Part shown: in pieces, positions 11,882-25,130 of the stretch
Layout of the letters: every line of letters starts with the position of its first letter
Numbering within the stretch: the first letter of the stretch is position 1
Assembly: GCA_012295275.1 (NCBI GenBank)
Contig: CM022665.1
Location: forward strand, 22,907,002 to 22,971,001
DNA length: 64,000 bases
Direction: 5' to 3'
DNA from: Chrysomallon squamiferum
Lineage: Eukaryota > Mollusca > Gastropoda > Neomphalida > Peltospiridae
Notes under the pieces: model-generated
The model's database searches: none
The model's input: only the letters and a program-made list of their open reading frames with translations
Told to the model about the DNA's origin: nothing
Program-made: the position numbers and the translations under genes

Positions 11882-12370
11882 TTACTGTGGAATTATCACA
11901 ACAATGGAGCGCACAACGCTAAGCAGCTGTGAAGAGGTTGTGTAAACTTGGTTCCGGGAAAAGCTTCTAAGTGTTTCAGGGCACAGGAAGTGAAGACAAT
12001 GCTGGAGCGCACAAAGCAGTAGGAAATTACGCCAAACAAATTCTACTTTTAATAAAAGGTTCGAATCGAATAAGCAGTGCAATCGTGTAGACAATGACAC
12101 TTGTGTCAGCTGTCCACAAAATTGATAGTTTGATTCACTTTCAGTGGCTGTACGGAAATCAAAGTTCAACTGCCTCTTCGTATTTCGGACAAGTACTTTA
12201 AAATGAGTTTGGCGTGTGTGCATCTGTTTGTTTTTGTGCCTCCGAGTCTCTATGTGTGTTCTTGTGTGCGTATGCGCGCACGCGAGCCCTGATATGCCTG
12301 CAGGTAATTTAGAAAAGGATTCAGAAATGTGTATGATACCAAACAAAATCAAAGGGCAATCATCCAGCAA
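11882..12370 (-). other. Long open frame of doubtful coding status
   Basis: A 162-codon - strand frame opens with MLDDCPLILFGII. It runs through an AC-rich imperfect repeat (AHTHTRTHIETRR) and then has mixed composition with several cysteines. No signal peptide, family motif or clear splice context is visible. Its length is unusual for this AT-rich window, but the surrounding sequence is locally less AT-rich, which lowers stop frequency. I keep it as unexplained, not as a gene. Confidence 0.15.
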
Positions 12371-12404
12371 ATAAATAAATCAATATATAAATAAATAAAT
12401 AAAT

Positions 12405-12407
<3 letters not shown>

Positions 12408-12491
<84 letters not shown>
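12408..12491. repeat. (TA)n(GA)n compound microsatellite
   Basis: About 16 TA units pass directly into about 25 GA units. The same junction recurs at 36549-36669. Confidence 0.95.
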
Positions 12492-12497
<6 letters not shown>

Positions 12498-12586
12498 TAA
12501 TAATAATAAAAAAAACTACAACAAACAAACACCAATAAGTATATAAATAAATCAATAAATAAATAAATCAATAAAATAATAATAAT

Positions 12587-12619
<33 letters not shown>

Positions 12620-12623
<4 letters not shown>

Positions 12624-15600
12624 TCTAAAATTACTTCTGGTTTATCGAATTAGCAATTAAGTACTTTCGATTGGTAGATGAAAAGAATACAAACAATTCA
12701 AATTATTTGAAACATTTAACCTCGTGCTGTGCGTCTTATCTCTGTACCCCAGACAGCGCCGCGTAGTCGTTTTAGATTTAATAATTATATCTGTCAGACA
12801 TTTCCTTAAGTTTATTTTTGTCGGCTTAACTCTAGGTGGTAGATTTTTATTTATAATCTACATCAGAAACATAATAGCTTTCTTTCATTCCCACATAATG
12901 TTATTTTTTTACCCCGTAAATCCATTCTTTCTGGTCTTTATCAGTACGTTTCTTTTCTTTCTTTGGATGTTTTTGTTATGACCTGCCCCTTTATTCTTCT
13001 TCATTTTTTCCAACAGCACATTTATTTATTATTGTTATCTTGTTCCATTTTTCCTGTTTTTCTTTGTTTTGTTTTTTTTCTTCTAAATTTTTACTTCACT
13101 TTTGACTTTTTGATCTTGCTTTTTTTTTTTTTTTCATTCTTTCTTTATATATAGTTATTTCCATTCGCCTCTTGTTATGTAATACACATTTCTTTCCAAC
13201 TGTTCCCTTTTTTCTCTCTTCTCTTTCGTTTGTTTCATTCATTTATGTTTTTAATAATTTTCTAATAAACTGCTTATCTTTTTCTTTTTGACGTTTTGAT
13301 TATTTTTGATACATTTTCCTGTAACCTTTACTCTTTTTTTTTATAATTTAACTTCGTTCCAAACTTAAACAATTAAGTGTATCAAATCTATTTACAGATA
13401 TTTAGTCTGACATTGTAATTATTTTCCAGTAAAATCGTATAAACATCTCTTTCTGTTCATGATGTACTCATCTGTTATCGGAACGCCGAGCGCTGCCAAA
13501 AGCATTTTCAAATTTGACATTTATTAAAGTTTTCTCGGCAGGTGGCGCTGTGTATATTTTTGCCTCGCACCTGATTCTACTTCTAGCCCAGTGGGGTATC
13601 TGGAAATGTAATAAGAAAACTTTTCTTATTCACTAACAAGGTTTGTTGTGCATCAAAGAACGCCATGGTAACCAGATCATTCTCTGCCGCTGAAAATGCC
13701 GTGATGTTAATGTGAGTTAACTAATTAAGTCAGTATTTCTCAATTAGCCGAGTCCTTTTGATCTATAGAAATGAATTTATGATCATCGATTTTCCTCCTT
13801 CTTGGTAAAATGGTACAAAGTCAGTGGACTCAGTATATCAATGGTTTCTGTCACGCAGAAAGAAAACCACACCAAAGTCACCCTTTATTAGTAACTAGAT
13901 TACAACTGTTACGTTGCATTTATAACGTGGCTGTGGACGTTTGTAAATGATTCACATTAACCACGGAATAGCTGGGTGAATCATATATTGAATTATTACT
14001 GATGGGAATCGATCTTACGAACTCTCATTCCCCAAGAGGCTGTTCTGTCACAAAATTGCGTTATATCGCGATATGAATGGAAACGACCCGGCAACAAGTC
14101 AGTAATGATCAGAATTAGTTTATGGCACCTGGCAGACGTGATGTCGATCCTTCGAATTAGAAATACATTTTGTCGCATTTTATTCTATTTGTGTGATTTT
14201 CATGCTACTTTGGTAGAGAGAACGTAACCGAGTGAAATCAATGACAGAGATGACGTTGTTTTGTTGTGATGCACGTGCAGAAAGTGCAGATTACTTAATT
14301 ACAGAGCATACTGTTTGAACCAAAAACTCCATTGTGAAGGTGTGGGCCATCATTATTAATTAAAAATTAGTAAACAAAGCTTTGACTGTTTGGGTGTAAA
14401 TGTGTTTAAACGAAAAATGACTCACAACCCCATTTCGTAACTGAATCGTAAAACATTTAACGACAAATGAAACAGTGATGTTGAAATGATGTAGTAAAAT
14501 AAATGACATACTAATCAAAGGTGAACTGCTACACTGGATAGAAAATAAAGATATAGAGATTATTAACATAAGGTGTAGAAAAATGGAAGAGAAAAGGAAA
14601 CTGATAATTATTTGAAGAAACTCTTGGTTATAACTCTGAAGTGGGTAACTTTATGACAGTAGTCTTTCTGTTTAGATGTTCTCATAGTACGGTACTGTAC
14701 TGTAATTTCGCATTGTGAGAACGACATTTCATAAAATAATAATAATAAAAATAATAATGATGATGATGATGATGATAATAATAACAGTAATAGCAACAAC
14801 AAATAAATAAATAAAATAACTCGTTCGTATGGAGTTCAAAGGTGTACTTAAAAATTCAAAGAATAGGAACAGTCTAAATGAATAGGAAAAACATAAAAGC
14901 ATAAAAGCATTTTTAACTAAAGTACTTATTAAATCGGTACATGCCGCTTTGTAAAAGAAGATATGTCTGTTGTTATAAGAAATAGTAGTAAACATTTCCA
15001 TAATTAAAGAACTGCGGGACGAGACGCTGAAAGAAACCCTGCGCATGATTATTACATTCAAAGAACGCTAGATTAACCAGCATTCCCTGAATACCTAAAT
15101 TAACATCACTAAAAGAAAAATATACGTAAGCTTTAAATTTTTATCTTTATTTCATGGCTGTGATGACATGTTCAGATATAATGCTATGGTTCACTGAAGT
15201 TATAAGGAAGACAGGAAATGATGTATAGGAGCAGAACTGATGTTTGCGCATCCCTGTATCTGCAGGAGATCAACGTAATGCACGCTAACCAGCTAATAAC
15301 TGCACAATTGCAAATGGTTAGATCACATTACACGGCTGGAAAACTGTTATGCGAAAACTGCTCAGATGGTTAATGTTCTGAAAACAATGAATTCATTTTG
15401 AAATGCATTGGGGATTTAATTTTTTTTTGTTTTGTTTCAATCTAATTTTATTTTATTTTGTGCATTTGCTTGCTTTTGATGGATTGTTTGGTTATTTTCA
15501 GGACCTTACAGTGTTTTTCAGGACTATGCACGTACATGCGTATGTATATGTGTAAATATGTTCTGTGTTTGCAAAATAAATACATCATTTATTGTTATTC

Positions 15601-15800
15601 TAACTCGCTGTGCTGAAAACAATGATTATAATTTTCATATTCCTGCAACTACAGAAATATGGAAAAAAATAATATAGAAAATATTAAATGCAAAAAAGAA
15701 TCTTATATAAGATTGCTTTTTTTCATTATTTTTAATCAAATTTACATCAAAAGGCATGACTCGGATAAAAAGAACAGTAATCAAATGAAAATTTAATTTG
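12620..15800. other. Intergenic sequence, T-rich then mixed
   Basis: An A run ends at about 12618. From 12900 to 13400 the + strand is strongly T-rich and gives false hydrophobic frames. From 13440 to 14720 composition is more mixed, without simple repeats. AAT/GAT trinucleotides lie at about 14735-14815. No gene is supported. Confidence 0.6.
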
Positions 15801-15825
15801 TCTCTTTCAGAATTTCTCTTTTCAG

Positions 15826-15952
15826 ATAAAAATGTACAAAGAATTTCTCGGAACCTGTCTCTGGATATTAGTTGTTATGATGAGTGCACGTTCTGCGACA
15901 AACAGCTTAATTGACAGTGTCCAAAATACTCGTCGATTAATTGGCAATTCTG
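15826..15952 (+). CDS. Candidate signal-peptide exon of a small secreted protein
   Basis: Two tandem acceptors (tctctttcag at 15810 and tctcttttcag at 15825) precede ATAAAAATG, with the ATG at 15832. The frame reads MYKEFLGTCLWILVVMM then SARSATNSLIDSVQ and NTRRLIGNS, and meets a possible donor (TCTG then gtaatt) at 15952. The N-terminus has a charged start, a hydrophobic core and small residues near position 19-22, as in a signal peptide. An RR dibasic pair follows. Without splicing the frame stops at 16036-16038. The sequence after it is coding-like in several frames (see 15953-16260), so the rest of the gene may be close. It could be a peptide precursor, but I recognise no known peptide and a chance frame is possible. 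Confidence 0.35.
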
Positions 15953-16260
15953 GTAATTATTGTATTTTGATCATACAGCTCGTTGGGCAAAGCAGTGCAA
16001 AGTTCAGCATTAGAGTGACAACTGGCAGTTCGAATTAGAAGAACTTCCTTTTGCCACCGACACGTCTGCGAGCAGATTCTGAAGATCAGAAGGGAATCAT
16101 TTGGGAATCCTTACAAAACCAGTGACCAATACAAGACAGAATAAAACGCTCTTCGTGACTGCCAGCTGATGTGCATCACACTGGTGTGCAATCCGACGCC
16201 GTCTCAGCTGGAAAAAGTTGGCGATGAGGTCACCGGAAGACTATACGCGTAGGAATTCAT
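15953..16260 (+). other. Possible continuation of the small secreted gene
   Basis: This segment is less AT-rich than its surroundings. In the same frame as the signal-peptide exon, after the TAG at 16036, codons read KNFLLPPTRLRADSEDQK and continue to WESLQNQ and a stop. In another frame a segment reads RDCQLMCITLVCNPTPSQLE and ends in a TAG just before 16253. Candidate acceptors exist but none is clearly best, so I cannot assemble one model. AATAAA occurs at about 16140 and 16527. Confidence 0.2.
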
Positions 16261-19200
16261 TAGAACTATTCGCTGACCGCTGACCAGATCAGACAGCGAC
16301 GTCACACGATATGAGATGGCGGTCAGTCTGGAAGCACGACAACCACTTTAATCTGATGAAGACAAAAGAACAAAGTCGTCGAATTTCTTAAGATGAGAGG
16401 TTTCTTGGAAAACTTGAAATTAGTCATCATGGTTAGTTTGTGTCATCGCCAATTCATCCACTGCATACGTTAAATTGCCAATAACTGACAGAAAGACAAA
16501 CAAAATGTTACAGAGGAGCAGACAAAATAAATGTAAATATATTTGTTATTATGGTTTATCAGCTGATTTTTATTTAATATTGAATACAGTAAGCAAATAT
16601 TCAGGAAATAAAAAGGAAAAAAAGAAAAACAAAAAAAGACTTGAAATAAAAATTAAAAAATTGAAAACTGTTTTGAAATGAAACAAATACTGCTAAACTT
16701 CCAAATAATATCATTGGTTATTTCAGTAAACCAAAAGGAATGTCTCTAGTATTAGAAAAGATGAAGAAAGTCAAAACTAAATCAGTACCGCATCAAACCA
16801 AATTATTAAATTAAAAAAAAGTTAATACGACATTACGTAAGGATTCAACAAATCCTATAAAAACTTTATAATGAATATCTATTTTAAGTTTTTCTTAAAT
16901 ATATGTAGTTAGCTCTATTATTGTCTTGGTGGAAGAAGAAAAAAAATCTTTATAACTCTTCAAAGCTTAGGTTTCTAATACAAACTGCCACCATCAAAAG
17001 CTTTCTATTTTTCTGCTTCAGATGTCTTTCCCCTCAGAACTTTCTAATTACTGATAATCTCAAGTCGTATCATTGATTTTTTTCCTTCTTGGGAGATAAC
17101 TAAGGTGAACTTAATCAGTACTCTCGTTAAAACAAGACGAAACGAGGGCTATAATCTACTGGCGGATAATAAGGGGTCTCTAATATCCACGCTTTTCATC
17201 ATTGATTCTTTGCTTTGACACGGTAGAGGCGCAGCCATTTTCTTCAGACCATCTCCAGTCTTGATTACACGAATGCGTGTGACTTGTATTTTGATCTATC
17301 GTTGTTAATAATGGACATCTAACATAAAATGTAATTTACCACGGACTTGAAGGTATGGTTGAGCAGCGAAACACATTCTGACGTTGTCGTCTCGTGGAAT
17401 TGGGTATCTATTCCAGACGAAAAGTCGTAGTTTTGCTGAGATGAGTGCACTTAGTGGTAGATCTGACAACAGTTGCACAGACTATGCAAATGTAATACGA
17501 GAGTGAACGAAATGTCTGGTATTGGTAATGCGACAAGGAAACAAAGCTTAATTAAGCGATGTGAAAACGTTTCAGGAAACACGATAATGTGACAGGAAAA
17601 TGAGAATTATGTCATTCTCATGGTGTGTTCTGTCCATGTAATTAGTATTACGAGGACAAATGCGTCGAATTTATTACGCCGTTCTTTGAACTAACTGCAG
17701 ATGCTTTCAGTCATAATTCATTTAAGCTACATTTCTTGAAAATACTGATTATGAGTAAATGATATCGTTTAACAAAGTTAGCGCAAAACTAACTAGAGAT
17801 AAAATGTAATTTAATGTAATAAGATAGCAGATAACCCTTTACATATCCAGAATAACTAGCTAAAAGTAAGAAAGATAACAATACGAAATCCCTTGAAAAG
17901 TGATACTGTTAAATATTTAATTAGATATACAGTTTATAACTTTAAGTAATTACTGACAGTAGATGTTTATTTTGTTAAATTTAAATTAATACAATAATAA
18001 GATTGGCTCTTTTATTGCATAGCTGAGGATAACAAATATTATTTTATATTTTAACCTAAGAATCATAACGAATACTATTATGTACCACTCAAAGGTCAGT
18101 GGTTTAATTAATGTTTCAATTGAATTTAATTATACAGTTAAAGATGTATATATATTTCGTGGGGAAAAATATACAGAGAGATCGGAGCAGTCTTGTGCGG
18201 ATATGAGAGTACATTTTAAGAAATCTTTTTTATGTACAACAATATGACATAGGCCTATAACCTGAACACATTTTACGACTGTCCATGATTACAAGACTGC
18301 TTCATCAATTTGTCCGTTTTGTTAAACACAAGAAAGGATGTCTTAATGATATGGCATCTGGATTACATAACTGCAGAATCATCTGGCAATTAGACAACCC
18401 TCTGTAATAATACAAGCTTGTTAACAGACAGTATCGTGGCATAACGATGTAATTAAACGACGCATGGTATTATAAGATCTGATCTAAGCACAGGCTACTT
18501 GCTCATTTATTTAAATTATCTGCAGGTGTTGCATAACTGGTTTAAGAATAAGATGCAAATCGCATTTAATTAATTCGAAACATTTGTTTATAGTTAAACT
18601 GTCATCACTGTATAGTTATATTTGATATAACAATAATCCTTCATGAACATGATCATCATCATTACCAGGAGATTCATCTATTACTATCGTCATGAACATA
18701 ATTATGACCGTCGTGATCTTTATCAACATCATCATCATCATCATCATTACTATCATCAACATCACCATCGCCATTATTTATTTTATTTTATTTTTATTCT
18801 ACATGCATGGTGTTTATTTTTAACATGCTTTTTATTTCTCTATATTCTTTCATATTTCACTGATAATATACATGCATTAACATACTGGGATGTCGCATGT
18901 TTGTCTATGTCGATTGCTTCTTTTCATACAATTCCAAGCCTTTTTTTTTTTTTTTTTTTTTCTTCTTTTTTTCTTGATGACATTTTGTTCTTTGAAAAGA
19001 GATGAAATAAATGATTGAATACATCATTCATAATCATTTGACTTATTACACAGCATGTCCCATCATGTCGACATAAGAGAGATAGAGAAGTAATCAATTA
19101 CGAACTAATTACACAAGTTAAATATTTCATGTGACAACTAGAGCGCTCATAGTCTGTCGGTAATGAACTTCCTGAATCAGGCAATGCGGCAGTTAGTTAT

Positions 19201-19271
19201 GTTTTAGATATGCTTTTTTAAATTACTACTTTTTTCTTTTTTTTTTCTTTTTTTTTTAACCGAAGACACAT

Positions 19272-19316
<45 letters not shown>

Positions 19317-19851
19317 TAATAATAATAATAATAACAACAACAACAACAATAATAACAACAACAACAATAACAAAAAGAACAATAAAAACAACGGACAACA
19401 GTAACAGTATATATTATTGTAATCATTATCATCATCATCATCATTATTATTAGATTATTATTATATTACTATTGTTATTGTTTTTATTACTATTATTGTT
19501 ATTATTATTGTTGTGATATTATTATTATTATTTTTTTATTATTATTATCGTTGGCTTAAAATCTAATATTAAGCCTACATTAGTTATGCTAGTCTAATTT
19601 GGTTTCAGATATAATAAAACATTCTCTAATTTTCTGGAGATAGATAACTGGATCTGTTTTAGATACCCTGAGGTCCTTTATAGCAGTGATTCTTAAATTA
19701 TTACACTGACATTCTCGATTTTTTATTACAAAACAATTTTCATTCACCTACAATTAAATTTCCTATTCTTTTTAATAATTTTCGTCTTGATTTCCCTCGT
19801 TTCATTCACACCAAAATAATTCTGATTCTTCCTTAGAATATTTCACAGTAT

Positions 19852-19894
<43 letters not shown>

Positions 19895-20337
19895 ACAGTG
19901 GATTATCAAACATCTATTCTATTATTTATACCTTTGAGCGTATTACGTCAGAGCACTGGCTGACTGATGATAAAGATAAATTATCGATGCATCACTAACA
20001 TGGTGCGTCTGGATGGACCTAACCTTTACCGCCAGCATGGAGATACGAACGCAGAACCTAAGAGTTAGAAATGTGCTGCAGAGGCAGTTTATGTTATTTT
20101 AGGCGCCACTGTGTCCAGCAACGCTGTTAAATTTAGATAGAGCATCCGCGAGTTCACAGCAGACACAATATCGTTACTTAGCAAATTCAATTAAACGGCG
20201 ATTTATTCTGGTACGAACATTGTTGGGTAACAACTGAAACCGAAGTTGACAGATAAACTAACTCGACTTCATCCTTCATTAGTGAGTCGATCCAATAAAG
20301 ACCAGAACTCTGTTTAACCCGTGGAAGCGGGTCGCAA

Positions 20338-20351
20338 ATTGACGCGTCAAT
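20338..20351. promoter_or_regulatory. 14-bp perfect palindrome with CRE-like and ACGCGT core
   Basis: ATTGACGCGTCAAT is self-complementary over 14 bases. It contains TGACGCGTCA, two TGAC half-sites around CG. A short hairpin, acccg-tggaag-cgggt, lies just upstream at about 20317-20332. It sits in a low-repeat block. A binding-site role is inference. Confidence 0.3.
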
Positions 20352-21342
20352 CTAATAAAAAGGCAATGGCCGCTTCCTAAACCTATCCTAACTTCGCGGC
20401 TTGCACAGATTCGCTCTTGCTTTTGTTAAATTAGTGAACATACTGATTCGGTTAAAGTTAATACACGGCTAAGATTAGATCTCGTTAGTGCCAAGTGAGG
20501 TTAAAAAAAGAAGTAGATGTATTGTTGTACGCTGACATGCGCTGCGGTCTTTCTGATTCACTGGAAGAGGCGACTTTTTTTTTTATTTCTAAATTCTAGA
20601 ATAAATATATAAAACTGCTCCTGTTTGTATTTTTAGCTGCTGGTGCTGAAGCAGGGATTAGGTCAGGTTATAAACAGTTTACAGTTTTTCTTCTTTACTT
20701 TTTAACGCTTTCTTTCTGATTTGAAGAAAGTCTGTTTAATAATTCTGTTTCTTTCTTTTTTCCTTATTTTTTTTATGTTCCTTCCATTTTTTCCTTTCTT
20801 TCGTTTAATCTCTTTCTTTTTTTCCTTAACTATTATTTTATTATATTTAGCTTTATAATGTGCGTATGTATGTATGTATGTATGTATGTATGTGAGTGTG
20901 TGTCAGTGTGTATGTGTGTATGTGTATTTGTATCACTTTAAAAAACATCATCTATCCCTATGACAAACAAATATATTTTTATTAAGTTCAGTATTTGCTT
21001 ATCTCTAAAAGTATTAATATTTTCTGAAACCAGAAAATTCGTTAGTTAATATACTATATTATTTTATAATTACCGGTTAATGGAACCCTTTCAAGTTTAT
21101 TAATTTTGATTCTGTTCGAATATCTGTAAATGTGTCTTTTAACGTGTTTTCCTAATGTCATACATTAGTATTCGTGTAACATAATTGCAAAATTACCTAA
21201 GTAATTTACGTACAGTTCCTAATATCTGAAATTAATGTGCTTATCAAACTGAAGAAGCTTTTTGTACATTATTAAGTAAATATTTTGCAGTGAACATTAG
21301 TATAATTAACTAGTATATAACAGCAACACAGAAGATTAAAAT

Positions 21343-21510
<168 letters not shown>

Positions 21511-22484
21511 GTAGATATGTGCCTGCATGCTTTAGGTCTCAAATGAGCCAAAAGATGCAATGATTAAAATAAATCCATTATAAATAAGGCTGCTAATAAT
21601 AAATGAACATTTTGGTCACTAGGGTCGTATCTTGTTACACACTCCAAGGAACAGATATAAAGATAACAGTCGTAATTTTTATCAAGGAATCAGAACTCTG
21701 TTAAAGGAAAATTATTTAATCATGAATGTAGTCATACGTACAGTTTGAATAATACATCATTAGTTGATATTAACCTGACAGTCTTTAATAGTAAAATTCT
21801 TTGTTATATAAGCTACATAGAAACTAAGACTACAGTGTTTCATGTAATATTATGCATTAAAAATTTAGTAGCGCAGTAAAGATAAACATCACGTAGTTAC
21901 GTCTCTTATCATCAGGTTGATCAAATCAAATACAAAGACTGAGTTATTTTTATGAACCTTGCACTGAGAAAACGTTTTCGGTACATTTAATGGAAATGTT
22001 CACATTGTTTAACAGCGGCAGCGAGTTTCCTGTATTTTATCGTCATTATATGAAATATATATATTTAATGTCTGTTAACCATTAATAATAAAATATGCTG
22101 TCAACTCGTTAAGCAAAAATCCATTAATTCATTTCAGCTATTTATTTATTTATTTATTTATTATTATTATTATTTCTAATTTTTTAAAAACATTTTTAAA
22201 TTTATTTATTTTACTGACAGGCGGGTGAAAGGAAACGTGTTGAAAAATACAAACAGAAAATTTAAAAAGCGATTCAGCTTGCCAGGTTGAATATTAGTTA
22301 TTAAGAGTGAGACGATCAAAAATTAAAAAGTACAAAAGTGCTGTTTCAAATTTGCCTTTCAGGATCCGTTTTCTTTTTAATTATATATATATATAATTAT
22401 ATCTGTGTGTGTGCGTGTGTGTTACTAAGATTAGTAACTGTTTACTACAACTTCTATTAGAACCACCCCTTACTCATCAACAAC

Positions 22485-22770
22485 AACAATAACAACAACA
22501 AGAAGAACAACTACTACTTCTTCTACTACTACTACTACAACTACTACTACTACTACTACTGCTTCTGCTACTGCTACAATAACTACTATAACTACTACTA
22601 ATATTACTGCTACTGCTCACGTATCCATCACCACTACTATTATTATTACAACTGCTACCAACACGACTACTATTGCCAATACTTCTATTACCATAGCTGC
22701 TACAATTGCTCCAATTGCTACAACACTACTATTCTTACAACAACAACAACAACAACAACAATAAATTACT
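22485..22770. repeat. Degenerate ACT / CAA trinucleotide array
   Basis: ACT-rich triplets with many single-base variants between two AAC/CAA runs; it looks like an old, decayed microsatellite. Confidence 0.85.
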
Positions 22771-24463
22771 ACAGTTAAACTGTTCTGTCAGTGAACCACC
22801 CCCGACTAATTTATCTAAATATTTAAATGTCAGAACCGTAGTACATTAAATATTATCTTACATCTTAACATACACATCTCCGCTTAAAAAGTAATTAAAT
22901 TCCTTAGTCTGAGCATACCTCGTGATTTACACACCAGAGTGCTAATCTTTCACTTGGTTCCATGCGGAAGGTCACTTTTGATGCAAGCGTTTTAAAGGCT
23001 CTTTTCATACCTTGCTGAAATATTTACAAGCTTTCAAAAATAAACATCTTATTTCATGTTGTTATCGCTCGCCCTGTTCATTCCACTGGTGTCATTGCCT
23101 TTAAGCGTATCGGTAGTAAATTGCTTTAGCAGAAAATCGATTATAAGCAATGCATGCTAAATTTTAGAAGACAAAAAAATAACTTTAAAAAAAAAAGAAG
23201 GAAAAACAAAAAGAAAAACGAAAAGAGAGAGCGAAAAAAGTTATAAAAGAAAAAAAAAAGAAAGACAAAAAAAACTGAAAGAAAAAAGAAACAAACCAAC
23301 ATAAATAAACTTAAAAATATAGTAAAACACATAAAAGATAGTAATAATAATGATGATATGACGACGACATCAGCAATAGCAGCACTGATGATGATGATAT
23401 ATAAATGAATGAAAATGTAAATGTATTTTTGTTAACGTTCTCGTTTAGCAATGTTAGGGGCTATTACCGACCATGCATGTGGTTTTTGCGTACTGATGAA
23501 ATTAGAAACCAAAACGATGGATCAACAACAGGAGAAACAACATTACCAGAGCAATTTACGACTATTGATAAATCCACTAATATTTCACACAACATTTAAC
23601 GTCTAACAGTTCTTTATCAAACTTCTCCCAGAAAGATAATCTGACGCAAACATCTTTCTGTGTACGCAATGCGATATTCACTTTAAACGTAGGAGTAGTA
23701 AAACATGTTTTGATTTTTACCTTTTTGCCTACAGTGTGTTTGACTGCCAACATCCATACATCCAAAACAGTTGTTCTGTCAGTCACCCCACACTACCGTG
23801 GAATTTTTCTCGGGCCTGTTTCTGCACCTGTGTACCTCTATCTCACCGTTACTGCCAATTCTCCTTTCTGAGATTCTACTCTTTGTTTTTGGAAGTTTTG
23901 TCAGACAGACAGAAGACAACATATTTTAATAGATATTTTCATGTTCGTTGGGTACCAAATCGCAAAATAGAGATCTTTGGGAAAAATATTCTGCACAGGT
24001 GGGAGCGTAGATTCAGTGCCAAGGGAAACACAAATGAAATTAAAAGAAAATGTTCCTGTGGATTTTTTTTTCCTTTTTTTTTTTTTTTTTTTTTGTGTAG
24101 GGTGTTTTTTAGTACTAATTATAAAACAATTAAAGGATGAAAAAGATGAAGCAAAATAAAATAATTATGTAAAAGAATACGAAGTATAAAAAGAAGATAA
24201 TTATGATGACGAAAAAGAAGATGAAGAAAAAAGATAGAACAAAGAGAAAAAGAAGAAGAAACATTTAAATAAAGAACCATGCAGATAACGAGAACAGTTT
24301 TAATAACCATAACTTTATTTCTTTTTAAATGACTGATTTTTTTTGTGTGTTGTTTTTGTTCTTTATGCTTATTAAAATTATTACTCTACATTCTTAAAAT
24401 TGAAAAAAAAAAAAAAAACAGAAGAAAGAAAAAACGAATTAACAGGACAGGAAACAAACAAAC

Positions 24464-24479
24464 AAACAAACAAACAAAA

Positions 24480-24517
<38 letters not shown>

Positions 24518-24602
24518 TCATAATAATAATAATAATAATAATGAGAAGAAGAAGAAGAAAAAGAAGAAGAAAAAGAAGAAGCAGAAGAAGAAGAAGAATA
24601 AA
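24464..24602. repeat. ACAA / AAT / GAA compound microsatellite
   Basis: ACAA units, then AAT units, then GAA units, without intervening unique sequence. Confidence 0.95.
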
Positions 24603-25130
24603 TGAATTTAAAAAAAGAGAGAGAGAGAAGAAATAACGTTTTCACTCTGTTCAAGATGACACAGGGAGTCTGACAGTTGTAATCTAGTCTGCTGGAAGAG
24701 TTATATGCGGGGAGGTAACTCGAGAAATTCGTCTAGCTTGTTACGTCGCAGGCCATTGCACGCGATTAACAACAAAGCGTTTGGTATGCGAGGTAATGGG
24801 CGGAACATATTTTTGCCACTTTAGCTGTTTACCTTGTCACAACAAATGCATTATGGATGCTGCTGCTTCTTTTTTGCAGCTTTCGGCTCACTGATGAGAG
24901 ATTTAGCTTGTTTCCGCGAGATTTCCAGCAGTTTGAAGATCGTCATGCTTGCGGGTCTGTCTTCTGTTCCAGACAAAACACACACATTTATAATTAATGG
25001 ACCACTCTGCTGGTTTTGTAGATGCTCAAAACTAAAATCAGTAAAAGCCGATATTATTATGTTTCGGAGCAATGCAGAGATTATCGTTCTTGTCATTATA
25101 AAATGTAATAGAGACAACGTTCATGTTTAA

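Noticed and set aside
12058-12080. GGTTCGAATC resembling a tRNA or SINE B box
   Set aside because: The flanking bases do not form a T-arm stem and no A box or cloverleaf could be drawn around it.
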